Made by a program: the position numbers and the translations under genes. A DNA stretch of 64,000 nucleotides from CAYXZP01 sp964469485 (lineage in GTDB: Bacteria; Desulfobacterota; Binatia; UBA1149; CAYXZP01): NCBI GenBank assembly GCA_964469485.1, contig CAYXZP010000003.1, positions 1 to 64,000 on the forward strand, read 5' to 3'. The notes under the pieces are model-generated. The model was not told the DNA's origin. It saw only the letters and a program-made list of their open reading frames with translations, and searched no databases. Shown here one piece after another: positions 43,094 through 52,788 of this stretch. How positions within the stretch are numbered: position 1 is the first letter of the stretch; each line of letters opens with the position of its first letter.

Positions 43094-44518
43094 TCACGAG
43101 CCGAGCTCGACGAGGAGGGCCACCATTCGACGCACTCCCTCTTCAAGTTCGGCCACCCTTACGCGTTCGTCGGGCGCGTGCAGAGAATCGAGCTCTTCCT
43201 TGGTCACAACGAGAGGAACGAAGCCGTAGGCCTCGATACCTTTCTCCCGGAAGTAGTGCGAGTCGGTAAAGCCCGAGACCATGCCCGGTATTACCACCGA
43301 GGTTCTCTTATCGGCCGCGGCAACGCGTTCGATCGCATCGACGACCGGGCTGTCGAGCGGAGATTGTGAGGAGGGAAAGGAGACCCCGAGCGGCTCGACA
43401 CGTACTGAGTCCCCGCCCACCAAAGTGGCGACCTGGGCAAGGAAATCGTCGCAGCGGTGCCCCGGCAGCAGCCGGCTGTCTATTTCGGCCGTGGCCTCGG
43501 CCGGCACTATGTTGGTCTTGCGGCTGCCCTCGAGAACGGTCGGTACCAGCGTGTCGCGCACTAGGGCGGCCCAGGTCGGATGGCTCATGAACCAAGAACC
43601 GAAGCGCTCGTCCGCGAGCGAGCGCTCGAGCTGCCGGAACTGCCGGGCATGGTCCTCGTCGATGGCCGCATAGGCGGCGAAATAACCGGCCACCACCGGG
43701 CCCACCTCGACGGGGCGGGACCACGCGTTGAGTTTGGCCAGAGCCTCGACGAGCCGGACCACGGCACTGCCCTCGGCGGGCCTCGAGCCGTGCCCGGAGG
43801 GTCCCGATGCAATGATCTTGAACCAGCAGGGTCCCTTCTCGGCAGCATCGACGCTGTAGATCAGCTGCTCCGCCTGACCTTCGATGATGAACCCGCCTTC
43901 GTTGAGAACGAAGGCTGCGCCCTCGAACAGCTCGCCATGTTCTTCGACCATCCAGCCGGCCCCGAGGCGGCCGCCGGTCTCCTCGTCGGCAACCGCAAGC
44001 AGGATAATGTCGGGGGCCAGCCTTATACCGGCGCGCTTGACGGCCACGGCCGCCAGTAGCTGTATTACGCCGACCGACTTGGCATCAAGCGCACCGCGGC
44101 CGTAAAGGACCCCGTCGACGATCTTGCCGGCCATCGGCGGTTGGCTCCAGCGGTCCTCATCGACCGGGACAACGTCGATGTGGCTCAGCAGAACGATCGC
44201 CCCCGCTCCGCCGCTGCCTTCGAGCTTGGCGTAGAGATTGCCGCGCCCCGGGGCGGACTCGTAGATGTGCGAGTCTATGCCTTCGGCCTGCAGTACTCCG
44301 GCCAGAAAACGTGCCGCGCCGGCCTCGTTACCGGGCGGGTTGCTGGTGTCTATGCGGATGTATTCGGCCAGCAGGCCCGCGGCCCTGGCCGCCACCGCGT
44401 CGATCTCGGAGCGCGGTTCGGGATCGCCCTTGCCGGCCTGCTGGGCTGCCACGGCCGGCACGAGCATGAAGCAGAAAGCCAGCAGGACCGGGCAGGCCAA
44501 CAGTCGGCTCACGCGCAT
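43094..44518 (-). CDS. M20/M25/M40-family metallopeptidase, secreted
   Basis: 474 aa with a signal peptide (VLLAFCFMLVPAVAAQQ). Zinc-binding and catalytic parts are all present: LLSHIDVVPVDEDRW, GRGALDAKSVGV, VADEETGGRLGAG, and a dimerisation insert with SGPSGHGSRP. The C-terminal TDSHYFREKGIEAYGFVPL supplies the last His. Family members cleave dipeptides, acyl-amino acids or similar; a periplasmic location and its longer N-terminus fit carboxypeptidase-S-like enzymes. The SIMPL gene follows upstream with a 9-base gap on the same strand. Confidence 0.88.
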   Translation of the reverse strand: MRVSRLLACPVLLAFCFMLVPAVAAQQAGKGDPEPRSEIDAVAARAAGLLAEYIRIDTSNPPGNEAGAARFLAGVLQAEGIDSHIYESAPGRGNLYAKLEGSGGAGAIVLLSHIDVVPVDEDRWSQPPMAGKIVDGVLYGRGALDAKSVGVIQLLAAVAVKRAGIRLAPDIILLAVADEETGGRLGAGWMVEEHGELFEGAAFVLNEGGFIIEGQAEQLIYSVDAAEKGPCWFKIIASGPSGHGSRPAEGSAVVRLVEALAKLNAWSRPVEVGPVVAGYFAAYAAIDEDHARQFRQLERSLADERFGSWFMSHPTWAALVRDTLVPTVLEGSRKTNIVPAEATAEIDSRLLPGHRCDDFLAQVATLVGGDSVRVEPLGVSFPSSQSPLDSPVVDAIERVAAADKRTSVVIPGMVSGFTDSHYFREKGIEAYGFVPLVVTKEELDSLHAPDERVRVAELEEGVRRMVALLVELGS

Positions 44519-44527
44519 GGTGGCAGC

Positions 44528-45265
44528 CTATTCGACCTCGTAGACGAGGCTCACCGTGGCCTTTATCTCGATCTCTCCGGGACTTATCGGGGTCGCGGTC
44601 TCGCCCTTGCCTACGGCGCGAGCCTGCACCCTGAGCGGAGCCGGCACCGATGCTGGCGCGCTGGTGCTGGCCTCGAGAAGATCGCCGAGGCCGAGCCCTA
44701 GGGTCTCGGCGATGGCCTCGGCCTGCCCGCGGGCCAGACGCGTGGCTTCGGCCACGGCCTCACGGCGAACCGGGCCCGGGTCGGCGAGGAAGAAGGACAC
44801 GGCGGCGACACGCGTCGAGCCCGCGCTCACCGCGGCGTCGATCATGGCACCGAGCCGTGCCAGGTTGGCGGTCTCCACCTGGACCGTGTTCGAGGCCAGA
44901 TAACCGGCCACGACCTGGCGGCGGCGCCCTTCCTTGTCTTCCCAGGCATACTCGGGACGCAACTTGTAGGAGCGGGTCGATACTGTGCCCGCTTCGGCAA
45001 CCAGCGCTTCGAGGCGGCGGACGACGGCCAGGCTCAGGCGCGCGTTTGCCCGCACGGAGTCGTCGGCGCTCTCGGCACGGCTTTCAACCGACAGGAGCAG
45101 GCGGGCGCGGTCGGGCTCGGCCATGGCCTTGGCCTGTCCGCCGGCACTCAAGGTTCGGGGCCTCTCGGCCTCCGGCGCCATATCCACCTGCTGACACGAC
45201 AGAACGAGGGCCGCCGAGAGCGCGCATAGAAGGCCGAGTAGGATGTTACGTGCCGGGAGAGCCAC
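44528..45265 (-). CDS. SIMPL-domain (DUF541/YggE-like) lipoprotein
   Basis: 245 aa from GTG 45265; a TTG at 45310 would add 15 residues. The signal peptide ends in a lipobox-like LVLSC. The SIMPL domain starts with LSAGGQAKAMAEPDRARLLLSVE, includes TVSTRSYKLRPEYAW and ends GEIEIKATVSLVYEV. YggE-like proteins are linked to oxidative and envelope stress in E. coli, but the molecular role is not known. Confidence 0.82.
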   Translation of the reverse strand: MALPARNILLGLLCALSAALVLSCQQVDMAPEAERPRTLSAGGQAKAMAEPDRARLLLSVESRAESADDSVRANARLSLAVVRRLEALVAEAGTVSTRSYKLRPEYAWEDKEGRRRQVVAGYLASNTVQVETANLARLGAMIDAAVSAGSTRVAAVSFFLADPGPVRREAVAEATRLARGQAEAIAETLGLGLGDLLEASTSAPASVPAPLRVQARAVGKGETATPISPGEIEIKATVSLVYEVE

Positions 45266-45319
45266 AGCGTGGTCCGTCAGGATGTATAGCACGGCCGAGC
45301 GGACGCCCAAGCCGTCTAT

Positions 45320-45946
45320 TTACGGTTCGGGGTCCTCGGGAGCGCCGACCCTGCCAAGTGCCAACCCGTAGATCTCGCTCGAGCCTTTGCGTGTCGATGC
45401 GGGCCTGAAGGTGGCGGTACGTTCGAAACGCCCTTCCACGCGCTTTCGGAACCAAGCCTCGGAGTCGGAGAACAACTTCACGAGCAGACCACCGCCTGTC
45501 CCGAGAAAACGATCGGCCAGATCGACGGCAACACCGACGAGCGTTTCGTGTCTTGCCCGGTCGGCCGAGGCGATCCCGCTCAGTTTGGGTGCCATGTCGG
45601 ACATGACCAGATCCGCCGGACGGCCCAGGCCTTCGGCCAGGATACGCTGCACACCGGGGTCCGAGACATCGCCGGCGACCAAAACGATGTTGGCTGCAGC
45701 GAAGGGCTCCACCTTTTCCATATCGACGCACACCACCCGGCCGCTCTCTCCGACACGCGCGCTTGCCACCTGCGTCCAGCCGCCGGGCCAGCAACCGAGG
45801 TCAAGAACGGCCAGCCCGGGCCGTAGGAGACCGAAGCGATGGTCGACCTCTTCGAGCTTGAGGGCCGCGCGCGAGCGGTAGCCGGCCCGCTTCGCCCTGT
45901 GGTAGCCCGAATCTTTGGGTTGGTAACGCGACAAGGCCTCTCTCAT
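45320..45946 (-). CDS. rlmE: 23S rRNA 2'-O-methyltransferase (RlmE/FtsJ)
   Basis: 208 aa from ATG 45946; an in-frame ATG at 46009 would start at the first base of the divergent helicase gene, so the shorter start is preferred. It methylates the 2'-OH of U2552 (E. coli numbering) in 23S rRNA. The SAM motif is VLDLGCWPGGWTQ; the catalytic K-D-K-E tetrad can be seen as RSRAALKLEE, VMSDMAPK, LLVKLF and SSEIYG. Confidence 0.9.
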   Translation of the reverse strand: MREALSRYQPKDSGYHRAKRAGYRSRAALKLEEVDHRFGLLRPGLAVLDLGCWPGGWTQVASARVGESGRVVCVDMEKVEPFAAANIVLVAGDVSDPGVQRILAEGLGRPADLVMSDMAPKLSGIASADRARHETLVGVAVDLADRFLGTGGGLLVKLFSDSEAWFRKRVEGRFERTATFRPASTRKGSSEIYGLALGRVGAPEDPEP

Positions 45947-46008
45947 AGTCGAGAAGCCCCGGCCGGAAAAGGCCTTCAGCTTGCCGCCGTCCTTGCGGTG
46001 GGACACCA

Positions 46009-48189
46009 TTGCGTCCCTTGGTTTCGCTCAACGCCCGCCAACTCGAAGCAGTCGAGCACGATAGTGGCCCATTGTTGGTGCTCGCAGGGGCGGGGAGCGG
46101 CAAGACCCGGGTGCTGGTCCACCGTGTGGCGCGCCTGATCGAACAACGGCGCGCGCTGCCTCACGAGATCCTGACGGTCACGTTCACCAAGAAGGCTGCC
46201 GGCGAACTCCACGAACGCTGCCGTGCGCTCGTCGGGCAGGCGGCCGCCGATATATGGGTCGGTACTTTTCACGGTATAGCAGCCCGCCTCCTGCGCCGGC
46301 ACGCCGGGGAGATAGACTACCCGGACAATTTTTCGATCTTCGATCGCGATGACCAGACCCGCCTGCTCAAAGATCTCGTCAAGGAAGCCAACGTCGATGA
46401 GAACCTCTACCACCACGACCGCCTGCGTCTGTTCATAGAGAGGGAAAAGAACGAGGCCAGAACCCCCGACGACAGCGGCGGCCCGGGATCGGCCCCCGAA
46501 CTCATGCCCGAACTCTATGGTCGCTACCAGAAGCGCCTGGTGGGGCTAGGGGCCATGGATTTTGGCGACCTCATACTCAATCTCGTCCTTCTCCTTCGCC
46601 GCCGCCCCGAGCTGCTCGAACGCTACCGCGAGCGCTTCGGACATATAATGGTGGACGAGTACCAGGACACCAATCATGCCCAGTACCTCGTCGTGTCCAT
46701 GCTGGCGGCCGGGCACGGCAACATCTGCGTGGTCGGAGACGACGACCAGTCGATCTACGGCTGGCGCGGCGCCGACATCCGCAACATCCTGGAGTTCGAG
46801 CGCGACTTCGCCGGCGCGAAGGTCGTCCGTCTCGACCAGAACTACCGCTCGACGGCCAACATCATCAAGGCCGCCGCCGCGGTGATCGCCAACAACCTGA
46901 CGCGCATGGGCAAGGACATGTGGACGGACAACGGGGCCGGTGCCACGGTCACTGTCTACACCTCCAATGACGAGCGCGACGAGGCGCGCCGTATAGCGGC
47001 CGGGCTCGAGGCTCTGGGCCAGGGGCGCGGAGAAGCCGCCGTTTTCTATCGCACCCACGCTCAGTCGCGCGCGATCGAGGAGGAGCTGGTCCGCCGCGGG
47101 ATTCGCTACGTGATCGTCGGCGGAACGCGTTTCTACGAGCGCCAGGAAGTGCGCGACCTGCTCGCCTATTTGAAGTTCCTCAACAACAGCGCCGACGACA
47201 TAGCCTTGGCACGCGTCATCAACACCCCACCGCGCGGCATTGGAAAGGTCACCTGGGAGCGCCTGGCCGCGCGAGCCACGAGCCGGGGAGAGCCGGTCTG
47301 GGGCCTGCTCGCATCGGGGTCTTTGCCCGAGCGGTGCTCGGCGGCGGCGCGCTCTCGTTTGGAGGTCTTCGCCGCCTCGGCCAAGGCATGGATGAGCACC
47401 GGCGGCACCGGTGTCGCCGCCCTGCTCGAGCGCGTGATCGAAGAGAGCGGCTATGTCGAGTACCTGCGACGCCGCGGCGGCGAGGATGCCGAGTCCCGGG
47501 TTGAGAACGTGCGCGAACTACTGACCGTCGCCCAGAATTTTGACGCCGACTTCGACGCCCGCCAGCTCGAACCCGAGGACGCCGCGCTCGGCCCGCTGGC
47601 GGCCTTTCTCGAGGAACTCGCCCTGGCCGCAGAGATCGACGAGTATGGCAGCGATGAGGCCGTTGTGACGCTGATGACGGCACACAATTCTAAGGGGCTC
47701 GAGTTCTCGCACGTATTCATGTCGGGCATGGAAGAGGGGCTCTTCCCGCACGCCAGATCCACCGACGGCGAGGAGAGCGGCGTCGAGGAAGAACGCCGCC
47801 TGTGTTACGTCGCCATGACACGCGCCCAGGTCGAACTTCTGCTGTCACACGCCGTTACCCGCCACGTCTTCGGCCACAACGAAAGAAACCCGAGATCGCG
47901 TTTCATCGACGAGATCCCCGAGGATCTGCTCACCCACGAACGAAGCGACGCCATCGCGCGCGCCAGGCCGTCTTTTTTCGCTTCAGGGACGGCCGATAGT
48001 GCGGCCGTCGTCCTCGACGACCCGGACGCAAGGTTCAAGACCGGCATGCGGGTGGCCCACCCGATGTTCGGCCCCGGTGTGGTCGCCAAGTCCAGGGGCG
48101 GTGGCGGCGAGGAGAAGGTTGTCGTCAACTTCGACCGCGTCGGGCTCAAGAAGCTCGTGGCCCGCTATGCCCGCTTGCAGGTCGTCTGA
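46009..48189 (+). CDS. UvrD/PcrA/Rep-type superfamily 1 DNA helicase
   Basis: 726 aa from TTG 46009; TTG 46018 is an equally good start (VSLNARQ). All SF1A motifs are seen: LVLAGAGSGKTRVLVHR (Walker A), VGTFHGIAARLL, VDEYQDTNHAQY (Walker B), DDDQSIYGWRGAD, LDQNYRS, TAHNSKGLEFSHVFMSG and ERRLCYVAMTRAQ. The C-terminus has the PcrA/UvrD-type HPMFGPGVVAKSRGGGGEEKVVVNF tail domain, used for UvrB or RNA polymerase contact. It unwinds DNA in nucleotide-excision and mismatch repair. Confidence 0.93.
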   Translation: MRPLVSLNARQLEAVEHDSGPLLVLAGAGSGKTRVLVHRVARLIEQRRALPHEILTVTFTKKAAGELHERCRALVGQAAADIWVGTFHGIAARLLRRHAGEIDYPDNFSIFDRDDQTRLLKDLVKEANVDENLYHHDRLRLFIEREKNEARTPDDSGGPGSAPELMPELYGRYQKRLVGLGAMDFGDLILNLVLLLRRRPELLERYRERFGHIMVDEYQDTNHAQYLVVSMLAAGHGNICVVGDDDQSIYGWRGADIRNILEFERDFAGAKVVRLDQNYRSTANIIKAAAAVIANNLTRMGKDMWTDNGAGATVTVYTSNDERDEARRIAAGLEALGQGRGEAAVFYRTHAQSRAIEEELVRRGIRYVIVGGTRFYERQEVRDLLAYLKFLNNSADDIALARVINTPPRGIGKVTWERLAARATSRGEPVWGLLASGSLPERCSAAARSRLEVFAASAKAWMSTGGTGVAALLERVIEESGYVEYLRRRGGEDAESRVENVRELLTVAQNFDADFDARQLEPEDAALGPLAAFLEELALAAEIDEYGSDEAVVTLMTAHNSKGLEFSHVFMSGMEEGLFPHARSTDGEESGVEEERRLCYVAMTRAQVELLLSHAVTRHVFGHNERNPRSRFIDEIPEDLLTHERSDAIARARPSFFASGTADSAAVVLDDPDARFKTGMRVAHPMFGPGVVAKSRGGGGEEKVVVNFDRVGLKKLVARYARLQVV

Positions 48190-48216
48190 CCGAAACGCCG
48201 CAAAAGGAGACAGGAC

Positions 48217-49053
48217 ATGGACTATGAAGGCAGGGTGAGCATCATAACCGGCGCCTCCTCGGGTATCGGACGCGAGACCGCGCTCGAACTGGCCCGCCGC
48301 GGCGCCACGGTGGTCGCGGTGGCGCGCCGCGAACAGCGGCTGCGCGAGCTCGTAGAGGAGTGCCGGCGCTACTCGCCGGCCTCCGGCTACCTGGCGGGAG
48401 ATCTCGGCGAACGCGGGTTCGCCGAGGCCGTGATCAACGACAGCGCCCGCGAGCACGGCCGCCTCGACATCGTCGTCAACAACGCCGGCATCCCCATGCA
48501 CAAGCATATCTACGACGTAAGCGCCGACGACGTCGAGCGCGTGATGCGGATCAACTTCATGTCGTCGGTATGGACCACACTCGCGGCCATCCCCCACATG
48601 CTAAGACTCGGCGAGGGGTGGATCGTCAACGTGTCCTCCTTCGCCGCACGCGTGGCCCCGCCCCGCGAGACCCCCTACACGGCCTCCAAGTGCGCCATGA
48701 ACGGCTTTACCGAGGGCCTGTGGAACGACCTCGCCGGTTCCAACATCCACGCCTCGGTCGTCATCCCCGGTCCCATCGACACCGAGATATGGGGCAAAGA
48801 CGAGTCGCCAAGCAGCTACGACGGACCAAAGTATCCGCCAAAGGTCGTCGTAGCGGCCATCGTACGCGCCATTGACAGGCGCGAGCACGAGATCATAGCG
48901 CCCAAGTGGAGCGCCCAATTGATGTCCGCGCAGATGCTGCGTTCGCTAGCCCCGTCGCTGCTGCGCCGGGGCATGGCCTGGATGGAGCCCGTCGCTCCGG
49001 AAGTCGTGAACAAGGCCAGGCAGGCAGCCGCGGCACGCTTCGGCTCCGGGTAG
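48217..49053 (+). CDS. Short-chain dehydrogenase/reductase
   Basis: 278 aa; AAAAGGAGA stands before ATG 48217. The SDR core is typical: TGASSGIG near residue 10, NNAGIP near 88, the catalytic Ser in NVSSFAAR and YTASKCAMNG (YxxxK). Substrate unknown. It lies 27 bases after the helicase gene and 7 bases before the FAD oxidoreductase, so the SDR and FAD genes may be one unit. Confidence 0.9.
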   Translation: MDYEGRVSIITGASSGIGRETALELARRGATVVAVARREQRLRELVEECRRYSPASGYLAGDLGERGFAEAVINDSAREHGRLDIVVNNAGIPMHKHIYDVSADDVERVMRINFMSSVWTTLAAIPHMLRLGEGWIVNVSSFAARVAPPRETPYTASKCAMNGFTEGLWNDLAGSNIHASVVIPGPIDTEIWGKDESPSSYDGPKYPPKVVVAAIVRAIDRREHEIIAPKWSAQLMSAQMLRSLAPSLLRRGMAWMEPVAPEVVNKARQAAAARFGSG

Positions 49054-49060
49054 ACCGGTC

Positions 49061-50329
49061 ATGCTCGATGCCCTCGTCATCGGCGCCGGGATGGCCGGTG
49101 TTACGGCCGCACGCCGTCTCGCCGGTCAGGGACTCGCCTGCACCGTGGTCGAGGGCCGCAACCGTATCGGAGGCCGCGTCCACTCGGTGCGCGACTTCGC
49201 GGGCGCGCCGGTCGAGGCCGGCGCCGAGTTCGTGCACGGCAACCGCGCCAGGACCTGGCCGGACATCGAGGCGGCCGGACTCGACACCCGCCCCTGCCCC
49301 CTCGTTCGCAACACGATGTTCAACATCGGTTACGGCACCAAGTGGCTGCCCTGGACCCTGATGCATCCCTCGGTGTGGCCCTCCTTTCCCATACTCGGCG
49401 AGCTCCGCCGCTTCGCGCCGCCCGATATCCCGGCACGTAAGTTCCTCAAACAGAAAGGCTACAAAGGCCGGGCGCTGACCTTCGCAAAGATGGCGCTTAC
49501 CGCACACCTGCCCGGCAGTCTCGACCAGGTCGGGGTCATGGGCCTGGCGGCCGACGGCGTTCTCACGCTCGAGACTGGGCTCAACCATCGCCTGGTGGAC
49601 GGCTACGACAGCCTTCCTTCTTATATCGCCGGTGGCCTCGACATTCGTTTCGGCTTTTCGGTGGCGGACATCGAGTGGGGGCGCGAGGGGGTGCGGCTTC
49701 GTTCGAACGGCGGAGAGGAGTTGGAGGCCCGCACGGCCGTATCGACGCTGCCCGTGGGCGTGCTCAAGTCCGGCACGGTGCGCTTTGACCCGGAGCTGCC
49801 GGGGAAAAAGCTGCGCGCGCTGGCCGGAATGATCATGGGGCCGGTCGGCAAGGTGCTGCTCAGCTTCTCCGATCCTTTCTGGCCTAGCTGGGCCGCCATC
49901 ATCGGCTGCGGGACCGGGCCTTTCACCTTGTACTGGCCGGTCTTCTACGCTGCGGACGGCACGAACGACCCGGTCCTGATCGCCTACGCCACCGGGCCGC
50001 GCGCGGCCGTGCTTTCGGCCATGAGCGAGGAGCGCGCCGCCGCGGCCGCCCTGGCCGATCTCGAGAGGCTGTTCCCCGGCTGCAACGCGGAGTCGAAGAT
50101 GAAGGCCTACCGGCGAATCGACTGGACCAGCGACCCGTTTGCCTACGGCGGGTACACCTTCCTCGTGCAAAGCGGCGTCGGCGCGCGCGAGGACCTGGCC
50201 GCCTCCGACACCGGGCCGCTGTTTTGGGCGGGGGCGGCAACCGAGACCACGCCGATTGCCGCTACCGTGGAGGCGGCCTACTCGAGCGGCCTGCGCGCAG
50301 CCGACGAGATCATGCGCTTTCTGGCCTGA
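49061..50329 (+). CDS. FAD-dependent amine-oxidase-family protein
   Basis: 422 aa. The dinucleotide-binding motif GAGMAGVTAARRLAGQG is at residues 8-24 and the second FAD contact EGRNRIGGRVHSV follows; the C-terminal FAD motif is GPLFWAGAATETTPIAATVEAAYSSG. Architecture matches monoamine/polyamine oxidases and phytoene-desaturase relatives. No substrate can be read from the context. It converges on the alcohol dehydrogenase gene with a 9-base gap. Confidence 0.87.
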   Translation: MLDALVIGAGMAGVTAARRLAGQGLACTVVEGRNRIGGRVHSVRDFAGAPVEAGAEFVHGNRARTWPDIEAAGLDTRPCPLVRNTMFNIGYGTKWLPWTLMHPSVWPSFPILGELRRFAPPDIPARKFLKQKGYKGRALTFAKMALTAHLPGSLDQVGVMGLAADGVLTLETGLNHRLVDGYDSLPSYIAGGLDIRFGFSVADIEWGREGVRLRSNGGEELEARTAVSTLPVGVLKSGTVRFDPELPGKKLRALAGMIMGPVGKVLLSFSDPFWPSWAAIIGCGTGPFTLYWPVFYAADGTNDPVLIAYATGPRAAVLSAMSEERAAAAALADLERLFPGCNAESKMKAYRRIDWTSDPFAYGGYTFLVQSGVGAREDLAASDTGPLFWAGAATETTPIAATVEAAYSSGLRAADEIMRFLA

Positions 50330-50338
50330 ACGCCCGTC

Positions 50339-51568
50339 TCAGGACCGGTAGTCGAACAGCACCTTGACCGCACCGCTGCGGCCCTGATCGTAGCAGTCCA
50401 TGAAAGCACGCTTGTACTGGCCCAAGCGGTAGCGGTGGCTGATGATGGGGGTCAGGTCGATGCGTCCCTGGCCGACCATCTCAAAGTACCACTCCATGGC
50501 ATGCATACGACGGTCCCCGATGGTCTCCATGCCGAAGGCGTTCGAACCGACCAGGGACACCTCTTTGAAATAAAGCGGCGTCCACTCGAAGCGCCGGGGT
50601 ATCTCGACACCGCTGACGACCACGGTCCCGCGCGGTCTTGTCACCCGGACCCCGACCTCGAGGGTTTCGGGCAGGCCGACGGTGTCGTATATGAGGTCCA
50701 CGCCGCCGGCGAGCATCGGCAGGCCACGCCACGGACGCCGTATCTCGGAACCGGTAAGCCCGGCCACGGCTTCGATCACGGCGGCGGCCGGGCGGTGCTC
50801 GAGCACGTGGTCCGCGCCGAAGCGCTCGGCCAGGCGGCGCTGGTGTCCGTAACGGGCCACGACGATGACCCGCACCCTCGCGTACAAAGCCTTGAGAACG
50901 GCCACCGCGGCCAGCCCCAGCGTGCCCGCCCCATAAACAAGCACGGTCGCGGCCTCGGGCGCCGGGCCGTGCAGGATGCCGTGCAGCGAGACCGAGAAAG
51001 GATCGGCCAGGACGGCGACCTCGTCGTCGACATCATCGGGAATGGGAATGCACTGAGACTCGTGGGCGGGGAAGAACTCGGCGAAGGCGCCGCTGGCGTC
51101 CCTGCAGTTGCCACTGTGGATTCCCGGCGCTAGCGCGCCGCGGGTGAAGTTCTCGCACTGCGCGTAGTCCCCCGTCCGGCACCACCTGCAGGGCGCCAGC
51201 CCGCGCGGGCCGCAGCCCAACCAGGGGTCGAGGAGGACCCGGTCGCCGACCCTGTGCCGGGTTACGGCCGGGCCGGTCCGTTCCACAACCCCTACGGCCT
51301 CATGGCCCAGGACCTGGGGGAAAGAGATAAGAGAGGTCATCGGGTTGTCGTAGCTGCCGTTGAGGAAGACCTGCTTGTAATCGCTGCCGCAAAGGCCGCA
51401 GAGCCGGGTGCGTACGAGCAACCAGTCGTCTGCGGGTAGTTGCGGCTCGGGAATATTGCGGTGCCGCATAGGGGATGTCGGCCCCACATAAGCGCGCGCG
51501 AGAACTTGCCCGACAAGCTTGGTGGCCAGAGTGCGCGCCAGGCTGTTCTCGAAGACCAGGGCTTGCAC
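50339..51568 (-). CDS. Zinc-dependent medium-chain alcohol dehydrogenase
   Basis: 409 aa from GTG 51568. Catalytic zinc ligands: Cys in RLCGLCGSDYK and His in FPQVLGHEAVG. A structural-zinc-like Cys cluster appears as CGPRGLAPCRWCRTGDYAQC. The NAD(P)-binding motif is VYGAGTLGLAAVAVL. It is about 60 residues longer than typical, with an N-terminal extension and inserts. Related enzymes oxidise threonine, sorbitol or aryl alcohols. It lies 13 bases downstream of the DJ-1-like gene on the same strand. Confidence 0.87.
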   Translation of the reverse strand: MQALVFENSLARTLATKLVGQVLARAYVGPTSPMRHRNIPEPQLPADDWLLVRTRLCGLCGSDYKQVFLNGSYDNPMTSLISFPQVLGHEAVGVVERTGPAVTRHRVGDRVLLDPWLGCGPRGLAPCRWCRTGDYAQCENFTRGALAPGIHSGNCRDASGAFAEFFPAHESQCIPIPDDVDDEVAVLADPFSVSLHGILHGPAPEAATVLVYGAGTLGLAAVAVLKALYARVRVIVVARYGHQRRLAERFGADHVLEHRPAAAVIEAVAGLTGSEIRRPWRGLPMLAGGVDLIYDTVGLPETLEVGVRVTRPRGTVVVSGVEIPRRFEWTPLYFKEVSLVGSNAFGMETIGDRRMHAMEWYFEMVGQGRIDLTPIISHRYRLGQYKRAFMDCYDQGRSGAVKVLFDYRS

Positions 51569-51581
51569 CGGCCGCCGGTCC

Positions 51582-52217
51582 TCAGTCGCCCCCGCGTCCG
51601 TGTTTGGCCGCGAAGGGGTCCCAGGATGGGTCCCGGTGCCATTCGTACTCGGTGGCTAGCGCAAGGGTCTCGGCCGCCTCCGGCCCGGCCAGGCGCGCGA
51701 TAACGGCCAGCGCCATATCCATGCCGGCCGAAACACCCGAAGATGTCACGAACTTGCCGTCCTCGACCCAACGAGCCTCGCTTACCCATTCGACCTCGGG
51801 CCGGGTGCCGGCCACCGGTCCGAACCATGCCTTGTTGGTCGTGGCACGCCGTCCATCGAGCAGCCCCGTGCGGGCAAGCAGCATGGTCCCGGTACACACG
51901 GTCATGACCGTCTCCGCTTTGCCGGCCATATCGGCCAGCCAGTCGATCAGGACCTGGTCATCCACGGCCGTAACTGTGCCGACGCCTCCCGGAACAAGAA
52001 TGAGATCGAGATCAGGACAATCGGCGAACCCGTGATCGGCAACTACCTCGGTGCCCTGAGCACTGGCAACCGCTCCGGCCGAGGCCGCGACCATGCGGAC
52101 CTCGACCACGCCCTCGAGGTTGCCGAACATCTCGACGGGGCCGAACACATCGAGAAGCTCGAAATCGGGGAACAGCAATACGCCGAGCCGTTTCACTGCT
52201 GCTTGCTCGCTAGCCAT
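51582..52217 (-). CDS. DJ-1/PfpI-family protein
   Basis: 211 aa from ATG 52217. The nucleophile elbow is in TVCTGTMLLARTGLLDG, with the preceding LILVPGGVGTV; later TSSGVSAGMDMALAVI matches isonitrile-hydratase-like and GATase1-like members. Such proteins include hydratases, glyoxalase III and AraC-type sensor domains; there is no DNA-binding domain. The catalytic Cys is present, so an enzyme is likely. Its exact reaction is unknown. Confidence 0.85.
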   Translation of the reverse strand: MASEQAAVKRLGVLLFPDFELLDVFGPVEMFGNLEGVVEVRMVAASAGAVASAQGTEVVADHGFADCPDLDLILVPGGVGTVTAVDDQVLIDWLADMAGKAETVMTVCTGTMLLARTGLLDGRRATTNKAWFGPVAGTRPEVEWVSEARWVEDGKFVTSSGVSAGMDMALAVIARLAGPEAAETLALATEYEWHRDPSWDPFAAKHGRGGD

Positions 52218-52234
52218 GGCCGCGCAGGGTCCGG

Positions 52235-52534
52235 TCAGCCCGGCCTGCAATGACGGTGAGGGCGGCGTTCGGTGGAACGGCACTGTTCTGACAGCGCCCG
52301 CCGCTCGTCCTCATCGGGCGCAACCAGCTGGCCGAGAAAATGGAGCGGGCGGAACACCAACCATTCGGCCGCCTTGGCGGCCGGATACACAGCGTAATAG
52401 AGAATGCGCATGGGGTCGGAATCCTTGTCGGCATAGGGACCGGCTCGCAGCGGGCCCGCCGAGGCCGCCACCAAGGCCAGCGCCAGTCCCGCGACCAGCA
52501 AGGCCCGGCTCAAACGCCGCGCCAGGCTCCTCAC
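52235..52534 (-). CDS. Small secreted hypothetical protein
   Basis: 99 aa from GTG 52534. A signal peptide (LSRALLVAGLALALVAASAGPLRA) is followed by DSDPMRILYYAVYPAAKAAEWLVFRPLHFLGQLVAPD, a short amphipathic region of a type seen in small envelope proteins. I do not recognise the family. The GTG overlaps the stop of another small frame upstream (52531-52722) as GTGA. Confidence 0.5.
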   Translation of the reverse strand: MRSLARRLSRALLVAGLALALVAASAGPLRAGPYADKDSDPMRILYYAVYPAAKAAEWLVFRPLHFLGQLVAPDEDERRALSEQCRSTERRPHRHCRPG

Positions 52535-52722
52535 CCCTTCGTCTCCTCTTCAATACCCTCGTTCACGTCGCGCTCCTCATCGCGGCGGTCGTAGCGCTTG
52601 GCCGGTTTCTCGACCCGGACGGGTGGGGCCACCGGCTTGCGCCCGGGCGGCCCGGCCCCTTTCTCTTTCTCCGCTCTCCGGCGACCCCCCGGGCCCCCGC
52701 CGGAATGCCCCTTGCTCAACAC
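52531..52722 (-). CDS. Possible very small charged protein
   Basis: 63 aa from GTG 52722. Highly basic and Gly/Pro-rich at first, acidic at the end (DEERDVNEGIEEETKG). The only support is the 4-base GTGA overlap with the secreted protein gene downstream and the absence of another gene here; composition alone could be chance in GC-rich DNA. Confidence 0.3.
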   Translation of the reverse strand: MLSKGHSGGGPGGRRRAEKEKGAGPPGRKPVAPPVRVEKPAKRYDRRDEERDVNEGIEEETKG

Positions 52723-52788
52723 CGCGCTTGTTTGTACACCAATGGCACGGCTCGTCGAAAGCGCACGGGCCAGCCCCGGGTCCCACGG

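Noticed and set aside
52093..52788. Upstream extension of the E2-like gene
   Set aside because: It overlaps the DJ-1-like and small secreted protein genes on the other strand, and the sequence is low-complexity.
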